Shown in pieces: positions 45,077-53,265 of a stretch of 64,000 nt of DNA. How positions within the stretch are numbered: the stretch's first letter is position 1; every line of letters starts with the position of its first letter. This DNA comes from JBHGYD01 sp041920415 (GTDB lineage: Bacteria > Bacillota > Bacilli > Bacillales > Anoxybacillaceae), in the NCBI GenBank assembly GCA_041920415.1, contig JBHGYD010000049.1:62001-126000 (forward strand), written 5' to 3'. Below the pieces are notes generated by a model. That model had not been told where the DNA came from, did no database searches, and saw nothing but the letters and a program-made list of their open reading frames with translations. Made by a program: the position numbers and the translations under genes.

Positions 45077-45147
45077 CACTCATATAATTGCAGGGATATG
45101 GCCTGCGAGTCTCTACCGGTCGACCGTAAATCGACCGACTATGAGTG
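45077..45147 (+). promoter_or_regulatory. guanine-sensing purine riboswitch
   Basis: The aptamer contains CACTCATATAATTGC, GATATGGC, GAGTCTCTACCGG, ACCGTAAAT and CCGACTATGAGTG, the purine-riboswitch consensus with P1 formed by CACTCATA and TATGAGTG. The base before TATGAGT is C in GACTAT (position 74), which selects guanine/hypoxanthine rather than adenine. Confidence 0.95.
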
Positions 45148-45266
45148 GCAATGTCAGAAACGGCGTTTTGTACAACGGATTCGTTGTGCGCTTGTTTTGT
45201 TATTCCTTTTTAGGAGCTTAAAAGACATTGCCTGACTCATATGTTGAGTGAGGCCAGTGTTTTTTA
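45143..45266 (+). terminator. riboswitch expression platform with terminator
   Basis: GAGTGGCAATGTC (45143-45155, partly 3' P1) can pair with GACATTGCC-TG-ACTC (45224-45238) as antiterminator. The competing terminator is GCCTGACTC (45230-45238) with GAGTGAGGC (45246-45254), followed by AGTGTTTTTT. Guanine binding fixes P1, frees the terminator and stops transcription before xpt. Confidence 0.8.
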
Positions 45267-45295
45267 AGCTTTTTATTTTTTAAAGGGGGAAAAAC

Positions 45296-45883
45296 ATGCG
45301 AGAACTAATCGAGAAAATAACAAAAGAAGGGGAAGTTCTTTCCGAGCATGTGTTAAAAGTCGATTCTTTTTTAAATCATCAAGTCGACCCAGTTTTACTG
45401 AAGAAAGTTGGGGAAACGTTTGCGGAAAAATTTCGTGGCCATAACGTTACAAAGGTGGTAACGCTTGAATCATCCGGGATTGGTCCGGCTTTAATGACCG
45501 CTTATGAATTAGGCGTTCCGTTAATCTTTGCTCGCAAGCGTAAATCGTTAACGCTTAATAGCGATTTATATATTTCCAAAGTTTATTCATTTACAAAACA
45601 AGAGGAAAGTGAGATTTCTATTTCGCGAAAATTTATCGACTGTTCAGATTCGATTTTAATCATTGATGATTTTCTTGCGAATGGTCAGGCAGCTTTAGGA
45701 CTAATCGATATTATTCAACAAGCGAAAGCACAATTGGTCGGCATTGGAATTGTCATTGAAAAGGCGTTTCAAGATGGAGGAAGAATATTGCGCGAGCGCG
45801 GGATTAAAGTGGAATCTTTAGCGCGAATTGCTTCGTTAAGCGACGGGAACGTACGATTTGTTGAGGAGGCTTTAGCAAAATGA
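45296..45883 (+). CDS. xpt: xanthine phosphoribosyltransferase
   Basis: A 195-residue PRTase for salvage of xanthine to XMP. ESSGIGPALMTAYELGVPLIFARKRK is the N-terminal part of the active site, and ILIIDDFLANGQAALGLIDIIQQA is the PRPP-binding motif with two acidic residues. Length and both motifs match B. subtilis Xpt. It is under PurR boxes and a guanine riboswitch and overlaps pbuX by 4 bp. Confidence 0.95.
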   Translation: MRELIEKITKEGEVLSEHVLKVDSFLNHQVDPVLLKKVGETFAEKFRGHNVTKVVTLESSGIGPALMTAYELGVPLIFARKRKSLTLNSDLYISKVYSFTKQEESEISISRKFIDCSDSILIIDDFLANGQAALGLIDIIQQAKAQLVGIGIVIEKAFQDGGRILRERGIKVESLARIASLSDGNVRFVEEALAK

Positions 45884-47187
45884 AACCTATGAAACTATTT
45901 TCGTTAGGCTTGCAGCACGTTTTAGCGATGTATGCCGGAGCAATTATTGTTCCGCTTATTGTCGGTGGGGCGCTGAAGCTAAATGCTGAACAGCTGACGT
46001 ATTTAGTATCGATTGATTTATTTACGTGCGGGATTGCGACATTGCTTCAAGTATGGAAAAACCGCTTCGTTGGTATTGGGTTGCCAGTTGTACTCGGTTG
46101 TACGTTCACAGCGGTGGGACCGATTATTGCAATTGGAAATCAGTATGGAGTTTCAGCCGTATACGGTGCAATTATCGCGGCAGGTTTATTTGTTGTGCTG
46201 TTTGCAAAATATTTTGGACAGCTTGTCAAGTTCTTTCCGCCGATTGTCACAGGTTCAGTTGTCACAGTAATTGGAATTACACTCATTCCAGTTGCAATGA
46301 ATAATATGGCTGGTGGACAAGGAGCAAAGGACTTTGGGGATTTGAGTAATATCGCGCTGTCATTTGGCGTTTTGTTATTTATCATTTGTTTATATCGTTT
46401 TTTTACCGGCTTTATACGTTCCATTGCTATTTTAATCGGTATGGTTGTAGGTACAATTGTTGCTGCTTTTATGGGGAAAGTTGATTTTAGTGCCGTTAGT
46501 GAAGCATCCTGGTTTCACATGCCAAAGCTTTTCTACTTTGGCGCGCCGAGCTTTAATTTGACAGCCATTTTAACAATGATGTTAGTAGCGATAGTTAGCA
46601 TCGTGGAATCAACGGGGGTGTATTTTGCACTAAGTGATATTTGCGAGCGGAAATTGAACGAAAAAGACCTAGCGAATGGATACCGTGCAGAAGGTTTGGC
46701 GATTTTACTTGGTGGATTATTCAACGCGTTTCCATACACAACGTATTCACAAAACGTGGGTCTTGTCCAACTATCAGGTATAAAAACACGTAATGTTATT
46801 TATACGGTTGGTATTATGTTAGTAGCGCTTGGATTGATTCCGAAAGTAGCCGCCGTAACAACCATTATACCAGCTCCTGTATTAGGCGGAGCGATGGTAG
46901 CGATGTTCGGCATGGTTGTTGCCTATGGAATTAAGATGCTGAGCAAAGTTGAATTTGCCTCCCAAGAAAACTTGTTAATTATTGCTTGCTCGGTCGGCAT
47001 GGGTCTTGGAGTAACTGTAGTACCTGATCTATTTTCACAAATGCCTTCAAGCGTCCGCATTTTAACAGATAACGGTATCGTAGCAGGGAGCATTACTGCG
47101 GTTGTTCTTAATATCATTTTCAATGTACTTCCTGGTAAAAAAGAAATGAAAACTGTATCTCAATTGAGTCAACAAAAAGTTTCATAA
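45880..47187 (+). CDS. pbuX: xanthine permease
   Basis: A 435-residue membrane transporter of the NCS2/uracil-xanthine permease family with about 12-14 helices. LGLQHVLAMYAGAIIVPLIVGGALKL is the N-terminal signature; VGIGLPVVLGCTFTAVGPII and AEGLAILLGGLFNAFPYTTYSQNVGLVQLSGIKTRNV carry the substrate-binding residues. It overlaps xpt by 4 bp and is under the same riboswitch, so xanthine is the expected substrate. Confidence 0.95.
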   Translation: MKPMKLFSLGLQHVLAMYAGAIIVPLIVGGALKLNAEQLTYLVSIDLFTCGIATLLQVWKNRFVGIGLPVVLGCTFTAVGPIIAIGNQYGVSAVYGAIIAAGLFVVLFAKYFGQLVKFFPPIVTGSVVTVIGITLIPVAMNNMAGGQGAKDFGDLSNIALSFGVLLFIICLYRFFTGFIRSIAILIGMVVGTIVAAFMGKVDFSAVSEASWFHMPKLFYFGAPSFNLTAILTMMLVAIVSIVESTGVYFALSDICERKLNEKDLANGYRAEGLAILLGGLFNAFPYTTYSQNVGLVQLSGIKTRNVIYTVGIMLVALGLIPKVAAVTTIIPAPVLGGAMVAMFGMVVAYGIKMLSKVEFASQENLLIIACSVGMGLGVTVVPDLFSQMPSSVRILTDNGIVAGSITAVVLNIIFNVLPGKKEMKTVSQLSQQKVS

Positions 47188-47228
47188 ACCTTTTTTGCCC
47201 TTCTTAAATATCCAACATATTTAGGCTA

Positions 47229-47318
47229 AAAATATGTTAGTATGTCGGCTACATGTCATCAACGTTTTCTTATCGAATCGATTAAGAAAACGGGGGTGAC
47301 ATTTTTTATTTGCTATGA
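47229..47318 (+). repeat. imperfect direct repeat, left copy
   Basis: AAAAATATGTTAGTATGTC..., ATCAACGTTTTCTTATC, GATTAAGAAAACGGGGGTG and ATTTTTTATT are matched at 51270-51345 with about 80% identity by eye. Here 11 extra bases separate the first two blocks. GTTTTCTTA/TAAGAAAAC forms a stem, and outer TGTCA/TGACA arms with the T-run make a terminator-like structure directly before an ATG. Confidence 0.6.
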
Positions 47319-47569
47319 AACGAAGAAAAAGATTGACAGTTAGAGATGCAGCAGAGAACGGAAGTAAGCAAATGTTGTTTGATTTCGAGCAAGCATATGA
47401 TTATTTTCTTTCTGCCAAAAAATCAGAAGGTTTAAGGGAAAAAACATTAATTAGGGGTTGGAACAGCCACGGTGGTACGGGTTTCATCGCTATTTGCTAC
47501 ATGTACAATTATGCATACTCATGCACAATTTTGGTTTTTTACTCTAGTTTTGCAACACCATCATTTTAG
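47315..47569 (+). pseudogene. truncated tyrosine-recombinase fragment
   Basis: The first 46 residues (RLTVRDAAENGSKQM and FEQAYDYFLSAKKSEGLREK) resemble the N-terminal core-binding helices of phage-type tyrosine recombinases. After ...KTLI the frame continues into 38 residues of unrelated, hydrophobic sequence and stops. The catalytic domain is absent. There is no good ribosome binding site. It is probably a deletion remnant of an integrated element. Confidence 0.45.
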
Positions 47570-47795
47570 AGTAGGCGTTCTTTATGTTTTAGGAGTCCTG
47601 CTTGACAAAATTCTTCTCTCCTCAACTCTTGTTTAATAGTTTTTTCACCATATAGAAATTAAATTCCATTAAACTGTTTTCCCTTACCATGCTACTGACC
47701 CAGCACCACGAATAATGGGAAAATTGTCGTTAAAGAGATAAATTGTTTAAAAAACAGTTCAATAACTCTGGACTGTTTTTCTATTTCGTTTAATG

Positions 47796-48020
47796 TTACT
47801 TGTATTGGGATACTTGAGGCACCTTAATATTTTCTGCAATCGTATTGGTCTGGGTTGCATCAATATTGCCAAGATTTATAAGAGCTTGGCCAATTTGGTA
47901 CTCGGCACTTTCAAAGCGGCTTCTCATCACGTCTTGGCGAGCTTGTTGTAGATGGCGAATAGCCTCGCTAAGATTACGTAAAGCCCCTGGTCTAAGATCA
48001 GGAGGTTGTGGTTTTGGCAT
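47796..48020 (-). CDS. hypothetical protein, 74 residues
   Basis: A helical, soluble protein (MPKPQPPDLRPGALRNLSEAIRHLQQARQDVM...) ending in Gln/Asn-rich ENIKVPQVSQYK. AAAGGGGGAA stands before the ATG at ideal spacing. The regular helix LSEAIRHLQQARQDVMRSRFESAEYQIGQALINLG resembles small structural spore proteins, but no family is recognised. It lies in the cotA island, on the opposite strand. Confidence 0.6.
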   Translation of the reverse strand: MPKPQPPDLRPGALRNLSEAIRHLQQARQDVMRSRFESAEYQIGQALINLGNIDATQTNTIAENIKVPQVSQYK

Positions 48021-48128
48021 TTATATTCCCCCTTTACTATTTGATAGTACAGTATATGCTTGACTTGAAGAGTGAAATAGACGGATTAATAGGTTTTTAA
48101 ACCTGTTTCTATATAGGCATATATAAAG

Positions 48129-48623
48129 CAAAACTATATGGAAATGTACTGCAAGCAACGGGGAATGCATTAGTAGCAGATGGTCAAGAAACAATCTCTT
48201 TAGAAAAGATCGGGAATGAAGTCCAGGCGATCGGTAATACCACTGTTATAGCGGGAATGATTATTACATTTTTTGAAGAAACAAAACAGTTATTAATCAT
48301 TAAAGGGAATTGGCTTCAAGCTCTAGGTGGAGTAGTTGCCCTTGCAGATGAATTAGAACATAGAGATACACCTGAGCAAATATTCAATATTGTTACAAGC
48401 AATAGGTGGAATTTATGAACTAGAAAAAAACAATGAAAATAATGAACGTAACAATTACGATGGGCAATCATTAGATGTGTATGGGAGCTGGATACAAGCT
48501 GTGGGTTCGGTGATTTCAGCTATTGACCAAACACAAAAGGATGAGAGGGAACAATTAATACAGAGGGGTTTGTACCTACTAACGAAAATCTTTAATGGCG
48601 GATTCGAGCTGTTTTTATGGTAG
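48129..48623 (+). pseudogene. frameshifted DUF6944-like repeat protein
   Basis: Two frames make up one repetitive protein. Frame one from about 48129 reads KLYGNVLQATGNALV, IGNEVQAIGNTTVIAG and GNWLQALGGVVALADELE, ending at 48418. Frame two from 48390 continues LLQAIGGIYELE and GSWIQAVGSVISAIDQTQ to 48623. The unit (L/V/I)QA(I/L/T/V)G recurs every 25-40 residues, as in the DUF6944 repetitive family of Bacillaceae. The frameshift lies near 48385, and no start codon with a binding site is visible. The function of the family is unknown; the gene is probably dead unless the shift is a sequencing error. Confidence 0.6.
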
Positions 48624-48933
48624 CTTTATTGGATTCCAGAGTAAGAACCAAATTTTTTCTTGCATAATCTGTGGTGTCCCAACGGTAAGGATAATTGAAA
48701 AAGGAAATTATATTTAAGTTTATGCATATCTTTTATAGAAAAAAGGGTTAGTTAGGCTGGCTTCGAAGGTTTATATATTAATGTTGCATTTGTTAACGTC
48801 TTAATATCTGCTTCTTTAATTCCTTGGTAAGTGGGTGATAAAAATCGTGCTTTTTGTTCGCCTTTTTATTAACCTAATGTGATCTAGAGTGCTTAGTTCT
48901 CATTCGACAAATTAAGAAAATGGGGGAATCTGA
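48624..48933 (+). other. gap before cotA
   Basis: About 310 bp with no ORF recognised. It should contain the cotA promoter. GGGGGAA at 48920-48926 is the cotA ribosome binding site. Confidence 0.4.
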
Positions 48934-50619
48934 ATGAATATTAATGATGGCATTTCACATAATTTGCACAACTCTTCCAAACACTGTACCAACCCATACT
49001 GTAATAATCCAAATTGTAAATGTGGAGATCAATGTAAATGCACACCTGAAAACCAATGTGGCAGTAAGGAAGCAAATCCCCCAAAAATGATTCTCTCTAA
49101 ATTTGTAGACGAACTTCCCATTCCCCCTATTTTAAAACCTCGATGGAAAGATCAGTTTCATACTTATTATGAAGTGAATATGACGGAATTTAAGCAATCA
49201 CTCCATAGTGAGCTAAATGATACAACTGTATGGGGCTATGAAGGCAGCTATCCAGGACCTACAATTGAAGTAGAGAGCGGAGAAAAAGTGTTTATTAAAT
49301 GGATCAACAATCTTCCAGATAAGCATCTTTTGCCGGTAGACTATACGGTGCATGGTGCCCATGTAGATGTACCGGAAGTACGAACGGTGGTACACGTACA
49401 TGGTGCTAGTGTTGAATGGGAAAGCGATGGCTACCCGGAGGCTTGGTTTACAAAGGGATTCAAGCAAGTCGGTCCATATTTTAGAAAGCAAATATATCGA
49501 TATGATAATTACGATCGAGCTTGCACCCTCTGGTATCATGACCATGCGCTTGGTATCACGAGGCTCAATGTGTATGCTGGATTGGCAGGATTCTATCTTA
49601 TCAGAGATCATCGGGAACGTTTATTGAATTTACCAAGTGGGAAATATGAGGTCCCTCTTATGATACAAGACAAGACTTTTAATAAAGATGGTTCTCTTTA
49701 TTACCCGAAGCAACCAGAAAAACCAGTCCCGGAATTAGAAACGTCGATAGTTCCTGAATTTATTGGAGATACCATCTTGGTGAACGGAAAAGTATGGCCG
49801 TATCTAAAAGTGGAACCCCGTAAATATCGATTCAGGCTGTTAAATGCATCTAACACCCGTTTCTATAGGCTAAAGCTTGATTCGGGACAACTTTTTTATC
49901 AAATCGGGACGGATGGAGGATTAATGCAACACCCGATAGGAGTCAAAGAAATCACGTTGGCACCTGCAGAACGAGCAGATGTGATCATTGATTTTACCAA
50001 TCTTGAGGGCAAGAATATTATCATGACAAATGATGCCCCCGCTCCTTTTCCAACCGGAGATCCGCCAGATGAAAATACAGGTACTGTGATGCAGTTTAGA
50101 GTGACTCTTCCTCTTTCAAATATTGATACGAGTGTTATACCGTCTTATATGGGGCCTCTTCCAAAAATAAAAGAACAGTCAGCTTCAAAGATACGATACC
50201 TAACATTAAATGATAATATGGATAAGTACGGTCGTGAATTCATGCTATTGGATAATAAACAGTGGGATGACCCCATAACAGAAAATCCAAAATTAGGATC
50301 AACCGAAATATGGTATCTAATTAACTTAACTACGGATACACACCCTATTCATCTTCACTTAATTGATTTTCAAATATTAGACCGGAGAAATTTCGATGTA
50401 GAAAAATTTAAAAAGGAGAGAATTATCCATTATACGGGTCCGGCGATTCCTCCCGAACCACAAGAACGAGGATGGAAGGATACAGTAAGAGCTAATCCTA
50501 ACCAGGTAACTCGAATTATCATGAAGTTTGGTCCTTATACAGGGTTGTATGTATGGCACTGTCATATCTTGGAGCACGAGGATTATGAGATGATGAGACC
50601 GTATATTGTTATCCGATAA
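48934..50619 (+). CDS. cotA: CotA-type multicopper oxidase with Cys-rich N-terminal tail
   Basis: A 561-residue laccase/bilirubin-oxidase-like protein of the spore outer coat family. Copper motifs are HVHGASVEW, WYHDHALG, HPIHLHLIDF and HCHILEHEDYEMM; the last gives the type 1 site Cys, His and Met. The canonical beginning (MILSKFVDELPIPPILKPRW) starts only at Met52. Before it lies a 51-residue tail with seven cysteines (18, 23, 28, 30, 34, 36, 42), Cys-x-Cys pairs and Asn/His, like a small metallothionein. The ATG at 48934 has GGGGGAA; Met52 has no binding site, so the tail is probably translated. CotA makes spore pigment and protects from UV and peroxide. It sits in an AT-rich island. Confidence 0.9.
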   Translation: MNINDGISHNLHNSSKHCTNPYCNNPNCKCGDQCKCTPENQCGSKEANPPKMILSKFVDELPIPPILKPRWKDQFHTYYEVNMTEFKQSLHSELNDTTVWGYEGSYPGPTIEVESGEKVFIKWINNLPDKHLLPVDYTVHGAHVDVPEVRTVVHVHGASVEWESDGYPEAWFTKGFKQVGPYFRKQIYRYDNYDRACTLWYHDHALGITRLNVYAGLAGFYLIRDHRERLLNLPSGKYEVPLMIQDKTFNKDGSLYYPKQPEKPVPELETSIVPEFIGDTILVNGKVWPYLKVEPRKYRFRLLNASNTRFYRLKLDSGQLFYQIGTDGGLMQHPIGVKEITLAPAERADVIIDFTNLEGKNIIMTNDAPAPFPTGDPPDENTGTVMQFRVTLPLSNIDTSVIPSYMGPLPKIKEQSASKIRYLTLNDNMDKYGREFMLLDNKQWDDPITENPKLGSTEIWYLINLTTDTHPIHLHLIDFQILDRRNFDVEKFKKERIIHYTGPAIPPEPQERGWKDTVRANPNQVTRIIMKFGPYTGLYVWHCHILEHEDYEMMRPYIVIR

Positions 50620-51529
50620 TAGGCTATTCTCCGTCAAAAATAAGTACTGGAACTATATCCATGCTCGTTAATCCTGTCGCTAGTACCTCTTTTCTCGGAT
50701 GAAATGTTATTGGAAATTTAATAAAATACAAAAAAATGCCTTAGATTTTCCGCAGTTTCTTAGCGGATATACCTATAACATGGTACGTAGATTGAAAACA
50801 CTTAACCACGTTTTAGGTGAAAAATTTAAATTTTGAATCAAATTTACGATTACATTGCAGAATGGCATTACAGTTTTTTAAGGACTCTAATTGAGTTAGA
50901 CTGCCCCGTTAGCCAACTATGAAGCGAGCTTCACCACAAATGAAGGAAGGTAATTCCTTCTTCCATGGGAGTTGAATAACCTCTACAAACATATTAACAT
51001 AAAATTCCACATAACCTTCACAAAATCATCCTGTAATTTGCAAGATGATTTTTCTTAAGTAAATAATATCACCCATCAAAATAACAATCATTTTAGCATA
51101 CAAATTAGCAATAATTTTGGCACATCAATTTTATCGGTGACAATAATTATTGTCATTCTGTTAATTGGTATGCTATTTAGTTGCGATTTTATAAGATAAA
51201 ACAATAAAAATAAAAAGACCAATTCCTATGCGAATTGGTATTAAAATTAGATTGTTAAAATATTAAACACAAAAATACGTTAGTACGTCATCTACATTTT
51301 CTTATTAAATCGATAAGAAAATGAGGTGGCGTTTTTTATTATCATGAAAAAAGACATAAAAGACGGTTTCCCTTCTATATGAGTTGCTTCTTATCATAAG
51401 AAGTTTTTCGATTCATCCATATATTTATCTTTGTTCGATCCAATAATAGAGCAAAAATAAAACAATTTTTTATAAATATCACTTTTATGGGAATATTAAC
51501 TGTAGTTACTTCAACATAGAGGTGTTATT
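50620..51529. other. AT-rich gap with element remnants
   Basis: About 900 bp without a supported gene. Around 50930-50975, GAAGGAA and TTCCTTC form a hairpin in a segment that resembles the right end of an IS200/IS605-type element; this is a weak suggestion. CCAATTC/GAATTGG at 51219-51238 is another hairpin. The right direct repeat lies at 51270-51345. A hydrophobic stretch at 51136-51200 could code for 20 residues but has no convincing start. Confidence 0.35.
51270..51345 (+). repeat. imperfect direct repeat, right copy
   Basis: AAAAATACGTTAGTACGTC, ATTTTCTTATTAAATCG, ATAAGAAAATGAGGTGGCG and TTTTTTATT match the copy at 47229-47318, in the same direction. ATTTTCTTAT/ATAAGAAAAT forms the stem and ACG(T)C/G(G)CGT the outer arm. 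An ATG follows but gives only a 12-codon frame. Confidence 0.6.
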
Positions 51530-52603
51530 ATGCCAGCGATTATTTCGATTGGAACCGCGTCACTACCTTATCAAGTGAAGCAAGAGGAGGTTCGCCAATA
51601 TACGAAACAACTATTTCAATCTTCTTTTTCGCATATTGACCGACTCATGAAAGTATTTGAAAATGGCGGGATTGAGTCACGTTTCTTTGTCCAACCTTTA
51701 GACTGGTATAAACATAAGCACCGTTTTTCAGAAAAAAATGATGTATATATTGAAAGTGCCGTCCGATATAGTTGCGAGGCGGTTCATCGTTGTTTACACA
51801 ATCCAGACTTTTTACCTACGCCAATCCAGTATGACGAAATTGAGGCCATTTTTTATATATCGACTACAGGAATAGCTACCCCAAGCATTGAAGCGCGAAT
51901 GATGAATGTGCTTCCGTTTTCTCCTTACACGAAGCGCATACCGATTTGGGGGCTAGGGTGTGCCGGAGGAGCAGCAGGATTAGCGCGCGCCTATGAGTAT
52001 TGCCTCGCGTTTCCAAGCGCAAAAGTACTTGTTATTGCTGCGGAGTTTTGCAGTTTAACGTTTCAACCACATGACCATTCCAAAAGCAATTTGATCGGAA
52101 CGTCGCTTTTTGCTGATGGAGTTGCTTGCATTTGCGTCGCCGGCGATCGTGCGTTAAACGAGCGAGTATTGCCGCGCATTGTCGCTTCGCAATCGATATT
52201 GATGCACAATGCGGAAGAGGTGATGGGGTGGGATATTCGCGATGACGGCTTTTTTGTGATTTTTTCCAAAGATATCCCGTCGCTTATTTGTTCATGGTTA
52301 AAGCCTAATGTCGAAGCGTTTTTACGACGATATAATCTTTCTATAGGCGATATTGCTCATTTTATTGCTCATCCGGGCGGGAAAAAAGTGATTAAAGCGT
52401 ACGAGCAAGCTCTAGGGATTAACGAAGAAAAATTAAACGTATCGTTTTCTATTTTACGCCAGTTCGGAAATATGTCTTCGGCGACTGTTTATTTCGTATT
52501 GGAACAATTTATGAAAGCACCCGTTGACCGAGGTGAATACGGACTGATGTTGGCGCTCGGTCCGGGATTTAGCGCGGAATTAATATTATTGCGTTGGGAG
52601 TGA
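51530..52603 (+). CDS. bpsA: type III polyketide synthase BpsA
   Basis: A 357-residue chalcone-synthase-like enzyme. The catalytic triad is Cys144 (GLGCAGGAAG), His281 (AHPGGKK) and Asn314 (GNMSSATV). B. subtilis BpsA (BcsA) condenses long-chain acyl-CoA with malonyl-CoA to alkylpyrones. The next gene, a methyltransferase, makes the methyl ethers, and the bpsA-bpsB-dynA order is conserved. AGAGGTG lies before the ATG. Confidence 0.93.
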   Translation: MPAIISIGTASLPYQVKQEEVRQYTKQLFQSSFSHIDRLMKVFENGGIESRFFVQPLDWYKHKHRFSEKNDVYIESAVRYSCEAVHRCLHNPDFLPTPIQYDEIEAIFYISTTGIATPSIEARMMNVLPFSPYTKRIPIWGLGCAGGAAGLARAYEYCLAFPSAKVLVIAAEFCSLTFQPHDHSKSNLIGTSLFADGVACICVAGDRALNERVLPRIVASQSILMHNAEEVMGWDIRDDGFFVIFSKDIPSLICSWLKPNVEAFLRRYNLSIGDIAHFIAHPGGKKVIKAYEQALGINEEKLNVSFSILRQFGNMSSATVYFVLEQFMKAPVDRGEYGLMLALGPGFSAELILLRWE

Positions 52604-52609
52604 AGAAAA

Positions 52610-53170
52610 TTGGCTTTTTTCGCGTTCTTTCTTTTCATTGTGTGTGAGCGGATTGGCGAACTATATATAGCGAAGCGAAACGAGCGTTTGTTGAAAGCAA
52701 TGGGAGCAAAAGAATTCGGTACCGGCCATTATACATTCATCGTTCTGACGCATGTATTATTTTTTCTTTCGTTTTTAGTCGAGGCGACATGGAGAGGAAT
52801 GAACATTTCTCCGTGGTGGCCGCTTCTTCTCAGCTCATTTATTTTCGTCCAACTATTGCGCGTATGGACGATTGTATCGTTAGGGCGATTTTGGAATACG
52901 AAAATCATCGTCCTTCCACATGCGAAAGTAGTCGCCAAAGGACCATATCGCTGGTTACGCCATCCGAACTATCTCATTGTTACGTTGGAATTTATTCTCA
53001 TTCCTCTTTTATTTCAAGCGTATTGGACAATGGTTTTCTTTTCTTTGCTGAATGCACTCCTATTATCGATTCGCATTTCCGTAGAAGAACAAGCACTGTT
53101 GACAATGACGAATTACGAAAGCGCATTTCATGACCGTCCGCGTTTTTTACCACTCCGTCCCGTCAAGTAA
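52610..53170 (+). CDS. bpsB: alkylpyrone O-methyltransferase, ICMT family
   Basis: A 186-residue membrane protein with four to five helices of the isoprenylcysteine carboxyl methyltransferase family. The conserved C-terminal region contains GPYRWLRHPNYLIVTLEFILIPLL (the R-H-P-x-Y motif) and EEQALLTMTNYESAFHDRPRFLP, which bind S-adenosylmethionine. B. subtilis BpsB (YpbQ) methylates alkylpyrones made by BpsA. The start is TTG at 52610, 6 bp after bpsA. Confidence 0.9.
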   Translation: MAFFAFFLFIVCERIGELYIAKRNERLLKAMGAKEFGTGHYTFIVLTHVLFFLSFLVEATWRGMNISPWWPLLLSSFIFVQLLRVWTIVSLGRFWNTKIIVLPHAKVVAKGPYRWLRHPNYLIVTLEFILIPLLFQAYWTMVFFSLLNALLLSIRISVEEQALLTMTNYESAFHDRPRFLPLRPVK

Positions 53171-53265
53171 TTGGCGGGATTTTTTGTAATTTTTTTATTG
53201 GGAAAGGAGCGTAAATACAGTAAAATGATTGTATATCATGTTGAGGGAACAAAGGGGTTTGATTT

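Larger units (their letters stand above)
47188..47795 (+). other. left part of AT-rich island
   Basis: After pbuX the sequence holds a direct-repeat leader (47229-47318), a truncated integrase-like ORF and about 220 bp with nothing recognised. Hairpin AAACAGTTCA...GGACTGTTTTT at 47752-47780 could end the minus-strand ORF transcript. Confidence 0.4.

Noticed and set aside
47796..48063. Plus-strand ORF opposite the 74-residue protein
   Set aside because: It has no ribosome binding site, while the minus-strand frame has a strong AAAGGGGGAA.
48390..48623. Separate 77-residue gene
   Set aside because: It continues the QAxG repeats of the preceding frame, so it is better read as the second half of one broken gene.
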